Shown here one piece after another: positions 36,612 through 46,232 of a stretch of 64,000 nt of DNA; the first letter of the stretch is position 1; every line of letters starts with the position of its first letter. Where the stretch lies: the NCBI GenBank assembly GCA_963778895.1, contig CAVZVZ010000002.1, positions 372,001 through 436,000 of the forward strand, written 5' to 3'. Source of the stretch: CAVZVZ01 sp963778895 (GTDB lineage: Bacteria; Actinomycetota; Acidimicrobiia; Acidimicrobiales; Acidimicrobilacustridaceae). The position numbers and the translations under genes were made by a program. Below the pieces are notes generated by a model. That model did no database searches. It was not told where the DNA came from and worked only from the letters and a program-made list of their open reading frames with translations.

Positions 36612-38708
36612 ATGACCGACGAGCCACCGCGCCCCCGTGGCGTGGCCCTCCCCAATCGGGCCGACGACGACGGCCCTGATCTGGCGCGCTATGTCAACAG
36701 GGTCGCGGCGGTCTTCGATGCGGCGCCGATCGCGGTCGCCGTGTGGTCCGTCGACGGCGAGCTGGTCCACCCCAATCCGGTCTTCCGGGATCTCTTCGGC
36801 GAGGGCCGTGAAGAGCTCCTGGGGCGCCGGTTCGAGGAGTTCATCGACCCGGCTGACGTGCCCGCCCTCCGCCAGGTGATCGAGCAGCTCTGGCTCGGTG
36901 AGCGCAACGCCTTCGAATGCAGCATTCGGGGCCGGCGGCCCGACGGCTCTGACATCTGGGTCCGCGCCCACGTCACCCCCGTGTACGGAGCAGGCGGCGA
37001 GCCCGCCTATCTGATCTCGCAGGTCTTCGACTTCACGAGCGGCCGCCAAGAGGGTGGGCCCCAACGTCTGGTCGACAACGTGCCCACGCTCCTGTGGCTC
37101 ACGGACGACATGGGCATCGCTCGTTCGGGCAATCGGGCGACCTACGACTTCCTCGGTCGGTCCGAGCTCGAGGGCGACACGGGCAACGGTCTGCTCGAGA
37201 TGGAGCATCCCGACGACGAGGAGCAGGCCACGCGGTTACGCGATCGCCTTCGTCGCAAGCTGCCGATCGAACAGACGGCGCGCGCTCTGCGGTACGACGG
37301 CGAGTGGCGCTGGTTGCAGCACCGCGCCAACCCGTTGTTCAACGATGACGGCCGCTTCGAGGGCTACGCGGGTGGCAGCGCCGACATCACCGAGCTCGAG
37401 GAGCACCGCCGCCAACTCGTGCAGGCCAACGAGCTCTACCACTCGGTCGTCGAAGCGGGCCCCGCGGTGGCACGCCTCGACCGGCGCGGCCGCATCATCT
37501 ACATGAACTCGCGTTGGGACGAGGTGCTCGACAATCCCGAAGGTCAGCTCCGGGGCGCGAACTGGCTGCGAATCCTCAACGACGATCAGCAGCGCGAGAT
37601 GATCGAACGCGGACGAGAGTCCGTCGAGACGGGTGAGCCCTTCCGCATACGTGTGGCGCCGGTCGAGTCCGCGCACTTCGCCATGGACCCCGCCTTCCAC
37701 GTACCCGGTATGCGCTACTGGGCCGAACTACGCGTTGCGCCGGTGTACGACGTCGACGGCGCACCCGACGGATGGGTCGCCACCCTCACCGACGTCACCG
37801 CGGAAGTAGCGGCCGGGTCGCGCGCCGACCGGCTGGCTCGCGTGCTCGACGCCGGATCCGACATGTTGATGATCGCGGAGCGCAACGGCGTCATCTCCTA
37901 CGTGAACAACGCCGCCCAAGACGTGTTGGGTGTGCTCGTGCCCGACGGCACGAGGACCCCCAGCTTCTTGATGGACGTGCTCGAGCCGGACTCGTTCGAG
38001 TTCTTCCACGACGTCGTCGAGCCCATCCTCGGAGACGAGGGCATGTGGCGCGGCGAGCTCAGCTTCCGCACCCAGTCCGGCAATGTCATCCCGGTGTCCG
38101 CCGTGTTCCTGGCCCACCAGAACGAGTTCGGTCGCGTCGAATCGATCTCCGCGGTGGCGCGCGACATCAGCGACCTCAAGGCGGCGCAACGCCAGCTCCA
38201 CGAGATGGCGACCCACGACTACCTGACGGGCCTGCCCAACCGCGTGCTGCTGTATGACCGTCTCGAACAGGCGCTGGCGCGCTTCCATCGCTACGGGCAG
38301 CCCGTCGCGCTCCTCTATCTCGACCTCGACCGGTTCAAGCCGGTGAACGACGCATACGGCCACCACATCGGCGACAAGGTGCTGCAGCAGATCTCGGATC
38401 GGATCGACGCCGTGATTCGCGACACCGATACCGCCGCCCGGATCGGCGGCGACGAGTTCTGCCTGCTGATCGAGGGCATCGGCGACGTGGCCCTACTCCA
38501 GACCGTCGCCGAGCGATTGATCACCGCGATCAGCGAACCGATCGAGGTCGATGGGGCAAGAGCGGAGGTGGGAGCATCAATCGGCTTGGTAGCTGTCGAC
38601 GAGTCCTGCGCCGAGGCAGACTCTCTGATGGCACTGGCCGATGAGGCGATGTATCGAGCGAAGGCCGCAGGCCGGGGTCGATGCGTCGTCTACGAACCCG
38701 GAGATTGA
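36612..38708 (+). CDS. Multi-PAS diguanylate cyclase
   Basis: 698 residues, soluble, with no TM helix. Four PAS-like modules occupy about 30-530 (for example AVWSVDGELVHPNPVFRDLFG, RSGNRATYDFLG, DRRGRIIYMNSRWDEVL, ERNGVISYVNNAAQDVLG). The GGDEF domain (about 535-695) has an intact GGDEF near residue 613 and the RxxD inhibitory site RDTD five residues before it, so it should make c-di-GMP with product inhibition. There is no EAL domain. Start ATG 36612. Confidence 0.92.
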   Translation: MTDEPPRPRGVALPNRADDDGPDLARYVNRVAAVFDAAPIAVAVWSVDGELVHPNPVFRDLFGEGREELLGRRFEEFIDPADVPALRQVIEQLWLGERNAFECSIRGRRPDGSDIWVRAHVTPVYGAGGEPAYLISQVFDFTSGRQEGGPQRLVDNVPTLLWLTDDMGIARSGNRATYDFLGRSELEGDTGNGLLEMEHPDDEEQATRLRDRLRRKLPIEQTARALRYDGEWRWLQHRANPLFNDDGRFEGYAGGSADITELEEHRRQLVQANELYHSVVEAGPAVARLDRRGRIIYMNSRWDEVLDNPEGQLRGANWLRILNDDQQREMIERGRESVETGEPFRIRVAPVESAHFAMDPAFHVPGMRYWAELRVAPVYDVDGAPDGWVATLTDVTAEVAAGSRADRLARVLDAGSDMLMIAERNGVISYVNNAAQDVLGVLVPDGTRTPSFLMDVLEPDSFEFFHDVVEPILGDEGMWRGELSFRTQSGNVIPVSAVFLAHQNEFGRVESISAVARDISDLKAAQRQLHEMATHDYLTGLPNRVLLYDRLEQALARFHRYGQPVALLYLDLDRFKPVNDAYGHHIGDKVLQQISDRIDAVIRDTDTAARIGGDEFCLLIEGIGDVALLQTVAERLITAISEPIEVDGARAEVGASIGLVAVDESCAEADSLMALADEAMYRAKAAGRGRCVVYEPGD

Positions 38709-38710
38709 AC

Positions 38711-39127
38711 ATGCCCGTGGCTCCTCAGCCCGGCCCCATCGACGCCCTCCATCACATCTCGCTCACCGTCTCGGATCTGTCGACGTCCGTGCCGTGGTAC
38801 ACGGAAACCCTCGGCCTGGGCGTCGTCGGTGACCAACAACACGCGGACGGGCGCACGGTCGTACTGGCGCCCGACAGCGGAGCGTTCGTCATCCTGTTGC
38901 AGGAGCACAAGGCTCACGAAGGTGCGGGCTTCAGCGAGCATCGCCCCGGCCTCGATCACTTGTCCTTTCGCGTCGACGGTCTCGACGCGCTCGACGAGTG
39001 GCGCCGTCGCTTCGATGAGCTCGGCGTCGCCCATCAGGCATTGCGCCAAGAGCAGTTCGGCGCGGTGCTGATCTTCCGCGATCCCGACCGCATTCAGCTC
39101 GAGCTCTTCGTCGATCCCCGGGCCTGA
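38711..39127 (+). CDS. VOC-family protein, glyoxalase-like
   Basis: 138 residues, intact, 2 bases after the GGDEF gene. ALHHISLTVSDLSTSVPWYTETLGL and the RDPDRIQLELFVDP metal strand are classic. It is a single VOC domain that would act as a dimer. The third VOC protein in the window. The substrate is unknown; it is probably co-transcribed with the cyclase gene. Confidence 0.85.
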   Translation: MPVAPQPGPIDALHHISLTVSDLSTSVPWYTETLGLGVVGDQQHADGRTVVLAPDSGAFVILLQEHKAHEGAGFSEHRPGLDHLSFRVDGLDALDEWRRRFDELGVAHQALRQEQFGAVLIFRDPDRIQLELFVDPRA

Positions 39128-39136
39128 GCTCGTTCG

Positions 39137-41608
39137 TCAATCGGCGGGCCCGAACTCGTGACGGCCCGGCGGTCGCTCGTACGTGCGCCCGCCGAACTCG
39201 ATCACCGTGTCGATCGGGCTGTCGATCCGCAACGTGTCGCGGTCGACCTCGAGGCGTAGGAACCCGGCCGGAGTCGGGACGGACCCTTCGGCGCGGTCGA
39301 GGTCGCCGAGAGCTGGCGCTATCCGGGCTCGCGCGTAACCCGGCTCCGCGGGAGTGACACCGAGGGTGTACTGCACGAGGTCACGCGTCGGGGTCGAGCT
39401 CCAACCGTGGCAGTGGCTGCCGCCGAACCAGGTCTCGCGCCATGTGGTGGTCTCGGGTCCGAGCAGCGCGTCCCAATCGCGACAGAGCGCCGGGATGCGA
39501 TCGGCTTGTCCCGCGGCGGCGACGGCGTCGTGCACGACGTAGCGGAAGAACGGCTGCGCGGCCACGATCTGATACCGGACGTCCCACCACGGTTCGGGTG
39601 TGCCGGCGACCAAATATTCAAAGCCGGCATACATGTTGCCGTCTCCTTCGAGGGTCGCCTTGCGTCCCGGCGCCAGCCACGCCGCGTGCACGATGCGCTC
39701 GGGATCGCAGATGGCGTCGACGATGCCGGCGGCGCGCCCCAATGGCACGATCCCTGCCGCGATGGCAGTCGCGTTCGTGTGTTGACTCAGTGGCGGTTGT
39801 TGCACGCCACCGACGGCATGATCGACGTAGAGCCGGCGCTCTGCGTCCCACAGCTTCTCGAAGCCGTCACGTACCGCGTCGAAGCGGTCTCGGGCCCATT
39901 GGGCCCGATGGGCGTCGCCCAGCCAGGAGCTGATCTCGGCGAACTCGCGTAGCCCTCGCCCCCACAGCGCGTTGAGCGCGCCACTGGTGCCGCTCGCGCT
40001 CACCGCGCTCCAGTCGATGAGCACCCATCCGGTGACGTCGTGGAGAAGCCCGTCCGGTCCCAGGTACGGCTCGAACCACCGCAGCACTCCTTCGGCGACC
40101 GGCAGCAACGCGGCAATGGCCGGCGCGTCGCCGAGGTAACGCCAGGCGTTGTGCAGGGCGTGGATCCAGTGCAGGGCCCAGTCGGGGATGAAGTCACCGT
40201 TCGCGGCCTCGAAGTCACCTCCCGCCGCCATGGGCAACATGCCGTCGGCTCGCCGCGACGCGCCGACGTCGAGGTTCCAGAGAGGGAGGGTCCAGTCGGG
40301 ATTGGTCGTGAAGTCGACCATCTGGTGCACGACCGCGTCACCCGTCCACGCCCGCTGCTCGCGCGACGGGCAGTCGAGGTAGGCATCCTGCGCGCACAGG
40401 TCGACCGTGCGGGCGCCGATTGCCCAGATCCGGTCGAGCGTAGGGTCACTGCTGGCGAAGGCGGCACCGGCGGGCCGTGGTCGAAGCCGTTCGCGACACG
40501 AGAGCGACTCGAGGGTGACCGGTCCCGGCGATCGCACGGCCAGCTCGACGAAGCGCAGGCCGATCCGATCGAACGACTCGAACTCATCGTCGACACCCCG
40601 TGCCAGATAGCGGAAGCCGTTGTGCTGATCGAGCGGCGCGAGCCTGCCGTCGGCATCCACTGCCTCGGCCACCCGAGCGTCGATCACCGCGCCTTCGGGC
40701 GCTTCCAACCGCAGACGAAGGTGGCCCGCCGTTTCCTCGCCCAGATCGACCAGCACCAGCTCGACCACGTCGTCGCCACCGTCGACACGGATCGGCCAAT
40801 CGGATACTGCCTCCCACCGGTCGACGCCGGCAGAATCGGCCGCCACCTGTTGGACGGGGTCCGGACGTAGGCGGTCACCGCGCGCCGTGCGCGCAGTCGC
40901 GCGTGGTCGGGCGTCGATCTCTCGTCCGCGGAGGGGTGGCAGCGGGCTGGGCGTCAGCGCTCCGTAGGGCGGGGCGGGTGGGTGATGGTGGCCGGGCCAA
41001 CCGACATGGTTGGTCGACAACTCGACGGCCGGCGACCACTCGGCGTCGTCGTAGTCGAGCTCGCGCCATGCCGCGTCGAGCTGACGCGCGTCGACGGTCT
41101 CGGCGGGTTGGCCGCCGATCCCTCGGTCGTCGGTCACCGCCCAGCTGTCGCTGGTTCGGGCGCGCCACGACGCGTCGGTCACGAACCAGTCGTCGCCCGC
41201 CCGGGCCTCGAGGGTGAACGCGCCGCCGCCGAGGCCGTACGTGGGTGCGGCCGGCATCCACCAGGGGTTGGCCCGACCGTAGTGCCGGGCCAACACGGCA
41301 ACGACGTTGTGGCCTGGGCGCAGGTACGGCGCCAGGTCGAAGTGATCAGCGTGCAGCCGCATCCAGTGCCCGCGGCCCGGACCGCGCGTGACCTCCTGTC
41401 CGTTGACCCACAGGACGTACCTGGAGTCCGCAGTGCATCGGGCCGGGACGACGGGCGGAACGGTCTCGAGCGTCCAACGGCGACGCAGCAACGTCTCCGA
41501 ACGGGCGCGCCCTCGGTCGATGGTCGGGTTGATGCCGTCGTAGCCGAGCGGCGTAGGCGAGCTCCAGACCCATCGGGAGCGCCAGCGACCGACCGGGAAG
41601 TCGCTCAT
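39137..41608 (-). CDS. GH78 alpha-L-rhamnosidase-like glycosidase
   Basis: 823 residues, intact, no signal peptide. The N-terminal beta-domains include CTADSRYVLWVNGQEV and the RGPGRGHWMRL region; the (alpha/alpha)6 barrel carries the family hallmark DCPSREQRAWTGDA and ends with a C-terminal beta-sandwich (RARIAPALGDL). Probably releases L-rhamnose or a similar sugar intracellularly. A low-complexity linker (PAPPYGALTPSPLPPLRG) sits at about 215-232. It overlaps nothing and converges on the VOC gene. Confidence 0.85.
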   Translation of the reverse strand: MSDFPVGRWRSRWVWSSPTPLGYDGINPTIDRGRARSETLLRRRWTLETVPPVVPARCTADSRYVLWVNGQEVTRGPGRGHWMRLHADHFDLAPYLRPGHNVVAVLARHYGRANPWWMPAAPTYGLGGGAFTLEARAGDDWFVTDASWRARTSDSWAVTDDRGIGGQPAETVDARQLDAAWRELDYDDAEWSPAVELSTNHVGWPGHHHPPAPPYGALTPSPLPPLRGREIDARPRATARTARGDRLRPDPVQQVAADSAGVDRWEAVSDWPIRVDGGDDVVELVLVDLGEETAGHLRLRLEAPEGAVIDARVAEAVDADGRLAPLDQHNGFRYLARGVDDEFESFDRIGLRFVELAVRSPGPVTLESLSCRERLRPRPAGAAFASSDPTLDRIWAIGARTVDLCAQDAYLDCPSREQRAWTGDAVVHQMVDFTTNPDWTLPLWNLDVGASRRADGMLPMAAGGDFEAANGDFIPDWALHWIHALHNAWRYLGDAPAIAALLPVAEGVLRWFEPYLGPDGLLHDVTGWVLIDWSAVSASGTSGALNALWGRGLREFAEISSWLGDAHRAQWARDRFDAVRDGFEKLWDAERRLYVDHAVGGVQQPPLSQHTNATAIAAGIVPLGRAAGIVDAICDPERIVHAAWLAPGRKATLEGDGNMYAGFEYLVAGTPEPWWDVRYQIVAAQPFFRYVVHDAVAAAGQADRIPALCRDWDALLGPETTTWRETWFGGSHCHGWSSTPTRDLVQYTLGVTPAEPGYARARIAPALGDLDRAEGSVPTPAGFLRLEVDRDTLRIDSPIDTVIEFGGRTYERPPGRHEFGPAD

Positions 41609-41615
41609 CGAACGG

Positions 41616-42266
41616 TCATCCGCACAGGTCGATGGCCGCGCCGTAGCTCAGCCGTTTGTGCTGAGCGATCACGTCGCGGTTCTTCTCCGTGAACTGCTCG
41701 GCCCATGCCACCGCGTTGTCGAGCACCTCGGCTTCGGTCGCGGTGCGATGCACGATTCCGGCCTCGAGCGCCTCGGGCGCGACATAACGACGACCGGTCA
41801 TGATCGCCTCGTGCGCGCTCACGCGCGGCAGTTTGGCGGTGATCACCGCGTGCATCGCCGCGGTGAGCGGCAGGCCGAGATCGACCTCGGGAAGGCACCA
41901 GTACCCGCGGTCTTCGCGCATGACGACGAAGTCGTGAGCGGTGGCGAGCATCGCGCCACCGGCGAAGGCGTGGCCGTTGAGCGCGGCGATCGTGATGCCG
42001 GGGAAGCCGAGCACGCGCCCGAACAAGCGGTGCACGCCCGCCAGTAGCGGCTCGGCCTCGTCGCGATGTTCTCCCATCCAGTCGAGGTCGAGCCCGTTCG
42101 AATAGAACTTCCCGGAACCGGTGGTGACCACGGCGAGCGGGCCCTCGACGGCCGTGAGCTCATCGAGCACGCCGTGCCACGCCGCGATCGAATCGCCGTT
42201 GAAGCGGTTCTCGCCGTCGAGCGCGTGCACGATCGCCACGGCACCCCGGCGCTCGATCTCCAGCAC
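41616..42266 (-). CDS. Enoyl-CoA hydratase/isomerase family protein
   Basis: About 216 residues from GTG 42266. The crotonase fold is shown by GSGKFYSNGLDLDWM (first oxyanion strand) and LNGHAFAGGAMLATAHDF (second oxyanion glycines), then YWCLPEVDLGLPLTAAM. It lacks a clear second catalytic Glu pair in the usual place, so it may be an isomerase or another crotonase. Divergent from an acyl-CoA dehydrogenase across about 60 bp, which suggests shared control of a fatty-acyl pathway. Confidence 0.85.
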   Translation of the reverse strand: MLEIERRGAVAIVHALDGENRFNGDSIAAWHGVLDELTAVEGPLAVVTTGSGKFYSNGLDLDWMGEHRDEAEPLLAGVHRLFGRVLGFPGITIAALNGHAFAGGAMLATAHDFVVMREDRGYWCLPEVDLGLPLTAAMHAVITAKLPRVSAHEAIMTGRRYVAPEALEAGIVHRTATEAEVLDNAVAWAEQFTEKNRDVIAQHKRLSYGAAIDLCG

Positions 42267-42326
42267 AGCTGAAGCGTAGAGCGGGCCGGTGGCCGCTCGA
42301 CGAGGCTCCCGCCTAGCCTGGCCGCG

Positions 42327-44132
42327 ATGGCTGACTTCCGCCCCCCGCTTCGCGACCTGGCCTTCGTCCTCGGCCACCTCGTCGACATCGATTCGCTGGC
42401 CGAGCTGGACGGCTTCGGTCACGCCGATCTCGAAACCGTGCTCGGGTTGCTGGAGGAGAACGGCCGATTCGTGGCCGGCGAGGTCGCGCCGCTCAACCGC
42501 GTGGGCGACCTCGAGGCGAGCACGCTCGATCCCGCGACCAACTCGGTCCGCACGGCGACGGGGTTCAAGGAGGCCTACGCCACCTTCGTCGACGCAGGCT
42601 GGGGCGGCGTGCCCTTCCCCGAGGCCTACGGCGGTGGCGGGTTCCCGTGGGTCGTCGGCATTGCGCTCCAGGAGTTGCTCTCCACGGCGAACATCTCGTT
42701 CTCGCTGGCACCCTGCCTCACCCAGGGAGCGATCGAGTTGCTCATGCACCACGGGAGCGAGGAGCAGAAAGAGGTCTATCTGCGGAAGCTGGTGACCGGC
42801 GAGTGGACCGCCACCATGAACCTCACCGAGCCGCAGGCCGGTTCCGACGTCGGCGCCGTGCGGACCAAGGCCATCCGCCAGGACGACGGCTCGTACCGGA
42901 TCAGCGGTACGAAGATCTTCATCACCTACGGCGATCACGACATGGCCGACAACATCGTCCACCTGGTGCTGGCCCGCACACCCGACGCGCCTCCCGGCAC
43001 CAAGGGCATCTCGTGTTTCATCGTGCCGAAGGTCTTGCTCGACGACCATGGATCACCCGGTGAGCGCAACGACGTCACCTGTGTCTCGCTCGAACACAAG
43101 ATGGGCATTCGGGCCAGTCCGACCTGCGTGATGTCGTACGGCGAGCACGATGGCGCGGTCGGGTACCTCGTCGGCGAAGAGAACCAGGGCATGCGCTACA
43201 TGTTCACGATGATGAACAACGCGCGTCTCTCGGTCGGGTTGCAGGGTCTCGCGCTGGCCGAGCGTGCCTATCAGGACGCGCTGCAGTACGCGCAAGAGCG
43301 GCGGCAGGGACGAGCGCCCGGAGCCCCCGCGGGGGAGCAGTCGTTCATCATCGAGCACCCCGACGTCCGGCGCATGTTGATGACGATGAAGAGCCTCATC
43401 GACGCCATGCGCGCCATCATCTATGTCTGTGCCGGGGCCATCGACCTCGCGGAGCGCCATCCCGAAGAGTCGGTACGTGCGTCCAACCAAGAGTTGGTCG
43501 ATCTGCTCATCCCTGTCGCCAAGGCGTGGTCGACCGACATGGGCATCGAGGTCACATCGCTCGCCATCCAGATCTACGGCGGCATGGGTTTCATCGAGGA
43601 GTCGGGCGTCCCGCAGCACTACCGCGACGCGCGCATCACCGCGATCTACGAGGGCACCAACGGCATCCAGGCCATGGACCTGGTCGGGCGCAAGCTGCCG
43701 ATGCGCGGGGGTGCGGCGATCGCCGACTTCTTGGCCCGGATCGGCACGATCGACGCCGATCTCGAGAAGGCCGGGCCCGACCTCGCCGGGATCCGCACCG
43801 AGTTGGCTCGCGCCCTCGCGGCGCTCGCCGACACGACGCGTGACGTGATGGAAGCCGGCCTCCGCGATCCGCGTGATGCGTTGGCGGCGGCCTCGCCGTA
43901 CCTGCGCATGTTCAGCCTCGTCACGGCCGGCTGGCTGATGGCGCGGCAGGCTCTGGCCGCCGTCGCGGCGCTCGACGACGATGGGGCGGACACCGAGTTG
44001 CTGAACGCAAAGATCGGTACCGCCCGTTTCTTCTGTGAGCAATTGCTCCCCGGGGTGCACGGGCTGGTGCCCGCAGCCACCGCGGCGGCCGACGCCTTGT
44101 ACGCGCTCGATCCTGCCGGCTTCGGCGGCTGA
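42327..44132 (+). CDS. Acyl-CoA dehydrogenase, large (DmdC/FadE-like)
   Basis: 601 residues, intact. MNLTEPQAGSDVGAVRTKA and ISGTKIFITYGDHD are FAD/substrate blocks; the catalytic base is in AIYEGTNGIQAMDLVGRK (Glu near residue 441). The extra C-terminal helices (about 470-600) mark the longer subfamily that includes DmdC and some FadE proteins. It oxidises an acyl-CoA to enoyl-CoA, the substrate type for the divergent crotonase. Lgt starts 4 bases after its stop. Confidence 0.92.
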   Translation: MADFRPPLRDLAFVLGHLVDIDSLAELDGFGHADLETVLGLLEENGRFVAGEVAPLNRVGDLEASTLDPATNSVRTATGFKEAYATFVDAGWGGVPFPEAYGGGGFPWVVGIALQELLSTANISFSLAPCLTQGAIELLMHHGSEEQKEVYLRKLVTGEWTATMNLTEPQAGSDVGAVRTKAIRQDDGSYRISGTKIFITYGDHDMADNIVHLVLARTPDAPPGTKGISCFIVPKVLLDDHGSPGERNDVTCVSLEHKMGIRASPTCVMSYGEHDGAVGYLVGEENQGMRYMFTMMNNARLSVGLQGLALAERAYQDALQYAQERRQGRAPGAPAGEQSFIIEHPDVRRMLMTMKSLIDAMRAIIYVCAGAIDLAERHPEESVRASNQELVDLLIPVAKAWSTDMGIEVTSLAIQIYGGMGFIEESGVPQHYRDARITAIYEGTNGIQAMDLVGRKLPMRGGAAIADFLARIGTIDADLEKAGPDLAGIRTELARALAALADTTRDVMEAGLRDPRDALAAASPYLRMFSLVTAGWLMARQALAAVAALDDDGADTELLNAKIGTARFFCEQLLPGVHGLVPAATAAADALYALDPAGFGG

Positions 44133-44136
44133 GGTG

Positions 44137-45021
44137 ATGCTGCTCGACGGTCTGGCGCTCGTCGCGTCCATACCGAGTCCCAGCTCGAACCGGATCGGCC
44201 CGCTGCGTGCGTATGGGCTCATGATCGGCTTGGGCGTGATCGCGGCGATCGAGCTCGCGAGCCGGCGGTGGAAGGCGGCCGGTGGTGACCCGAACGACAT
44301 GTGGTCGATCGCGGTGTGGGCGGTGCCGGCCGGTTTGATCGGCGCGCGGCTGTACCACGTGGCTACGGACTGGAAGACGTACTTCAGCGCCGGTGGGCGC
44401 CCGATCGAAGCGCTCTACATCTGGCAAGGCGGCCTCGGCATCCCGGGCGGCATCGCGCTCGGTGTCTTGGTCGGGGTGTACGTGGGTTACCGCAAAGGCA
44501 TCCGCCTACCGCTCGCTCTCGATGCGGTGGCGCCCGCCCTTCCCCTTGCGCAGGCGATCGGCCGTTTGGGCAACTACTTCAACCAAGAGGTGTTCGGCCG
44601 GCCCACCACGCTGCCTTGGGGGCTCGAGATCGATCCGGTCCATCGCCCGGCGCAGTACATCAACGAGACCACCTTCCACCCCACGTTCTTGTACGAGGCG
44701 CTCTGGAACCTCGCCCTCATGGGCTTGTTGATCTGGATCGGTCGAAAGCGTGTGCTGCGACCCGGCAACCTCTTCGTGTTGTACGTCGGCGGGTACGGAC
44801 TGGGGCGCCTGTGGGTCGAAGCGCTTCGATCCGACACCGCGAGCCTGATCTTCGGCCTCCGCGTCAACACCTGGATGAGCTTGTTGCTCATCGGAGGCTC
44901 GATCGTGGTGCTCGCCGTGCGCGGGGTCAAGCGGCGGCCCGACGACTCCGAGGAGCCCTACCGCGTTCCACCCGAGCCGGTCGACGTCGTCGAAGACGCA
45001 GCGGACGAGCCCGCCGGTTAG
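44137..45021 (+). CDS. lgt: Prolipoprotein diacylglyceryl transferase Lgt
   Basis: 294 residues, multi-pass. It attaches diacylglycerol to the lipobox cysteine of prolipoproteins in the membrane. Signature GRLGNYFNQEVFGRPT, with the essential Arg and His-Gly region, follows LRAYGLMIGLGV; PTFLYEALWN and YGLGRLWVEALR complete the family. ATG 44137 is used (a GTG at 44134 is adjacent). Two lipoproteins in the window have lipoboxes it could process. Confidence 0.95.
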   Translation: MLLDGLALVASIPSPSSNRIGPLRAYGLMIGLGVIAAIELASRRWKAAGGDPNDMWSIAVWAVPAGLIGARLYHVATDWKTYFSAGGRPIEALYIWQGGLGIPGGIALGVLVGVYVGYRKGIRLPLALDAVAPALPLAQAIGRLGNYFNQEVFGRPTTLPWGLEIDPVHRPAQYINETTFHPTFLYEALWNLALMGLLIWIGRKRVLRPGNLFVLYVGGYGLGRLWVEALRSDTASLIFGLRVNTWMSLLLIGGSIVVLAVRGVKRRPDDSEEPYRVPPEPVDVVEDAADEPAG

Positions 45022-45027
45022 TGCCGC

Positions 45028-46107
45028 CTAGCTGATCTGCGCGGAGCGAGCGAGGGGAGGCGGGCCGGGCAAAGGTTCACCGAAGTCCGGTGCGTCCCAC
45101 GCGAGCTGGCCGGCGAGGGGGCGCAGATGACTGCGACCAAGGATGATGTTCTCGAGTCGCTTGTGCGGATGCCACTCGGGCAGATCTCGTGTCGAGCCTT
45201 CGATCGGCTTCTACTCGCACCTCGTCGAGGAGATCGCGCACGTCGTAGGCGATCGAGTACGAGCTCGGTGCGATCGAGCTCGTACTCGTGCGCGAAGAGC
45301 TCGGGGTAGTACTCGGCCAACCAGTACGGAACGGCGGCGTAGTCCTCGACCCGCGTGCGGTCGGCGTACTCGGGTGCGACGAACCAGTGCGGGTGCGCGC
45401 AGAATCGCAGGAACACGTCGAGGTCGAGATCGGGCGGCGCGCCTCGCGCCCACTCGAGGTCGAGCAACGGCCGTCACCGAGAAGCCGTCCCACAAGACGT
45501 TCTGGAAATGCAGATCGCCATGGATCAGCGTGGTGGTCGGAGTACGGCTCGAGCGCGGCGGTGGAGTTGAGCACGAAGTGGCGGGCGTCAGCCAGCAGCG
45601 CCCGTCGAAACGCCGTAGGTCCCGGCTCCCCGTTCGAGTTCGTCGAGCGCGGCGTACAGCGGCTGTGACAACCGGCATCTGGGTTGGGTCGAGCAGCTGA
45701 GGGGGCTGGTCGAGCTGGCTCAACTCGGGTGGAACGGCCATGTTGTGCAGCTCGCGCAGCATCCCGGCGAGCTGGCGTACGGCGTTGCGGCGTTCGAATT
45801 CGTTCATGTCGGGCCAGCACACGCTGAGCATCTCGCCCGGTCGACGCTCGGCGATGAGCCAGTCGGCTCCGAGCTCGCCTCCGTAGGCGATCGTCGTCGG
45901 GTACCCGACGCTCGCGGGCAGAAGCGGACCGAGGAACGCTTCGCGGCGGAGTCGATGATTCGGTCGGCGGTTCACCCGGATCACGTACTCGTCGCTGAGC
46001 CACACCTCGTTCGTGACGCTGCTCGCGCGAGTGAGCGGAGCGTGCTCGTTGAACCCGGCTTGGGCCAGGGCCTTGCGGGCGCGCGCCATCGCGAAGGAAT
46101 CGGTCAC
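45028..46107 (-). CDS. Aminoglycoside/choline-kinase-like phosphotransferase (several frameshifts)
   Basis: Starts near GTG 46107 (VTDSFAMARARKALAQAG). Kinase parts appear in shifting frames: EVWLSDEYVIRVNRR (ATP-site strand), DWLIAERRPGEML, the catalytic loop TLIHGDLHFQNVLWDG near 45500, LLDLEWARGAPPDLDLDVFLRF, and a tail ending PGPPPLARSAQIS at 45028. At least three indels are needed. A substrate cannot be named. It shares no overlap with lgt, whose stop is 7 bases away in the convergent direction. Confidence 0.72.
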
Positions 46108-46232
46108 TCGGAATGCCGTTCGTTCGTCAAGGTCAACTCCGCCGTGGGCGAGTCCGGTCGCGCTCGACCCACCTTCAATTGTCGGCGCGCGAGCTGCTCT
46201 TCCTGAGGGTCGGACGGCCCTTCTGCGTCGGA

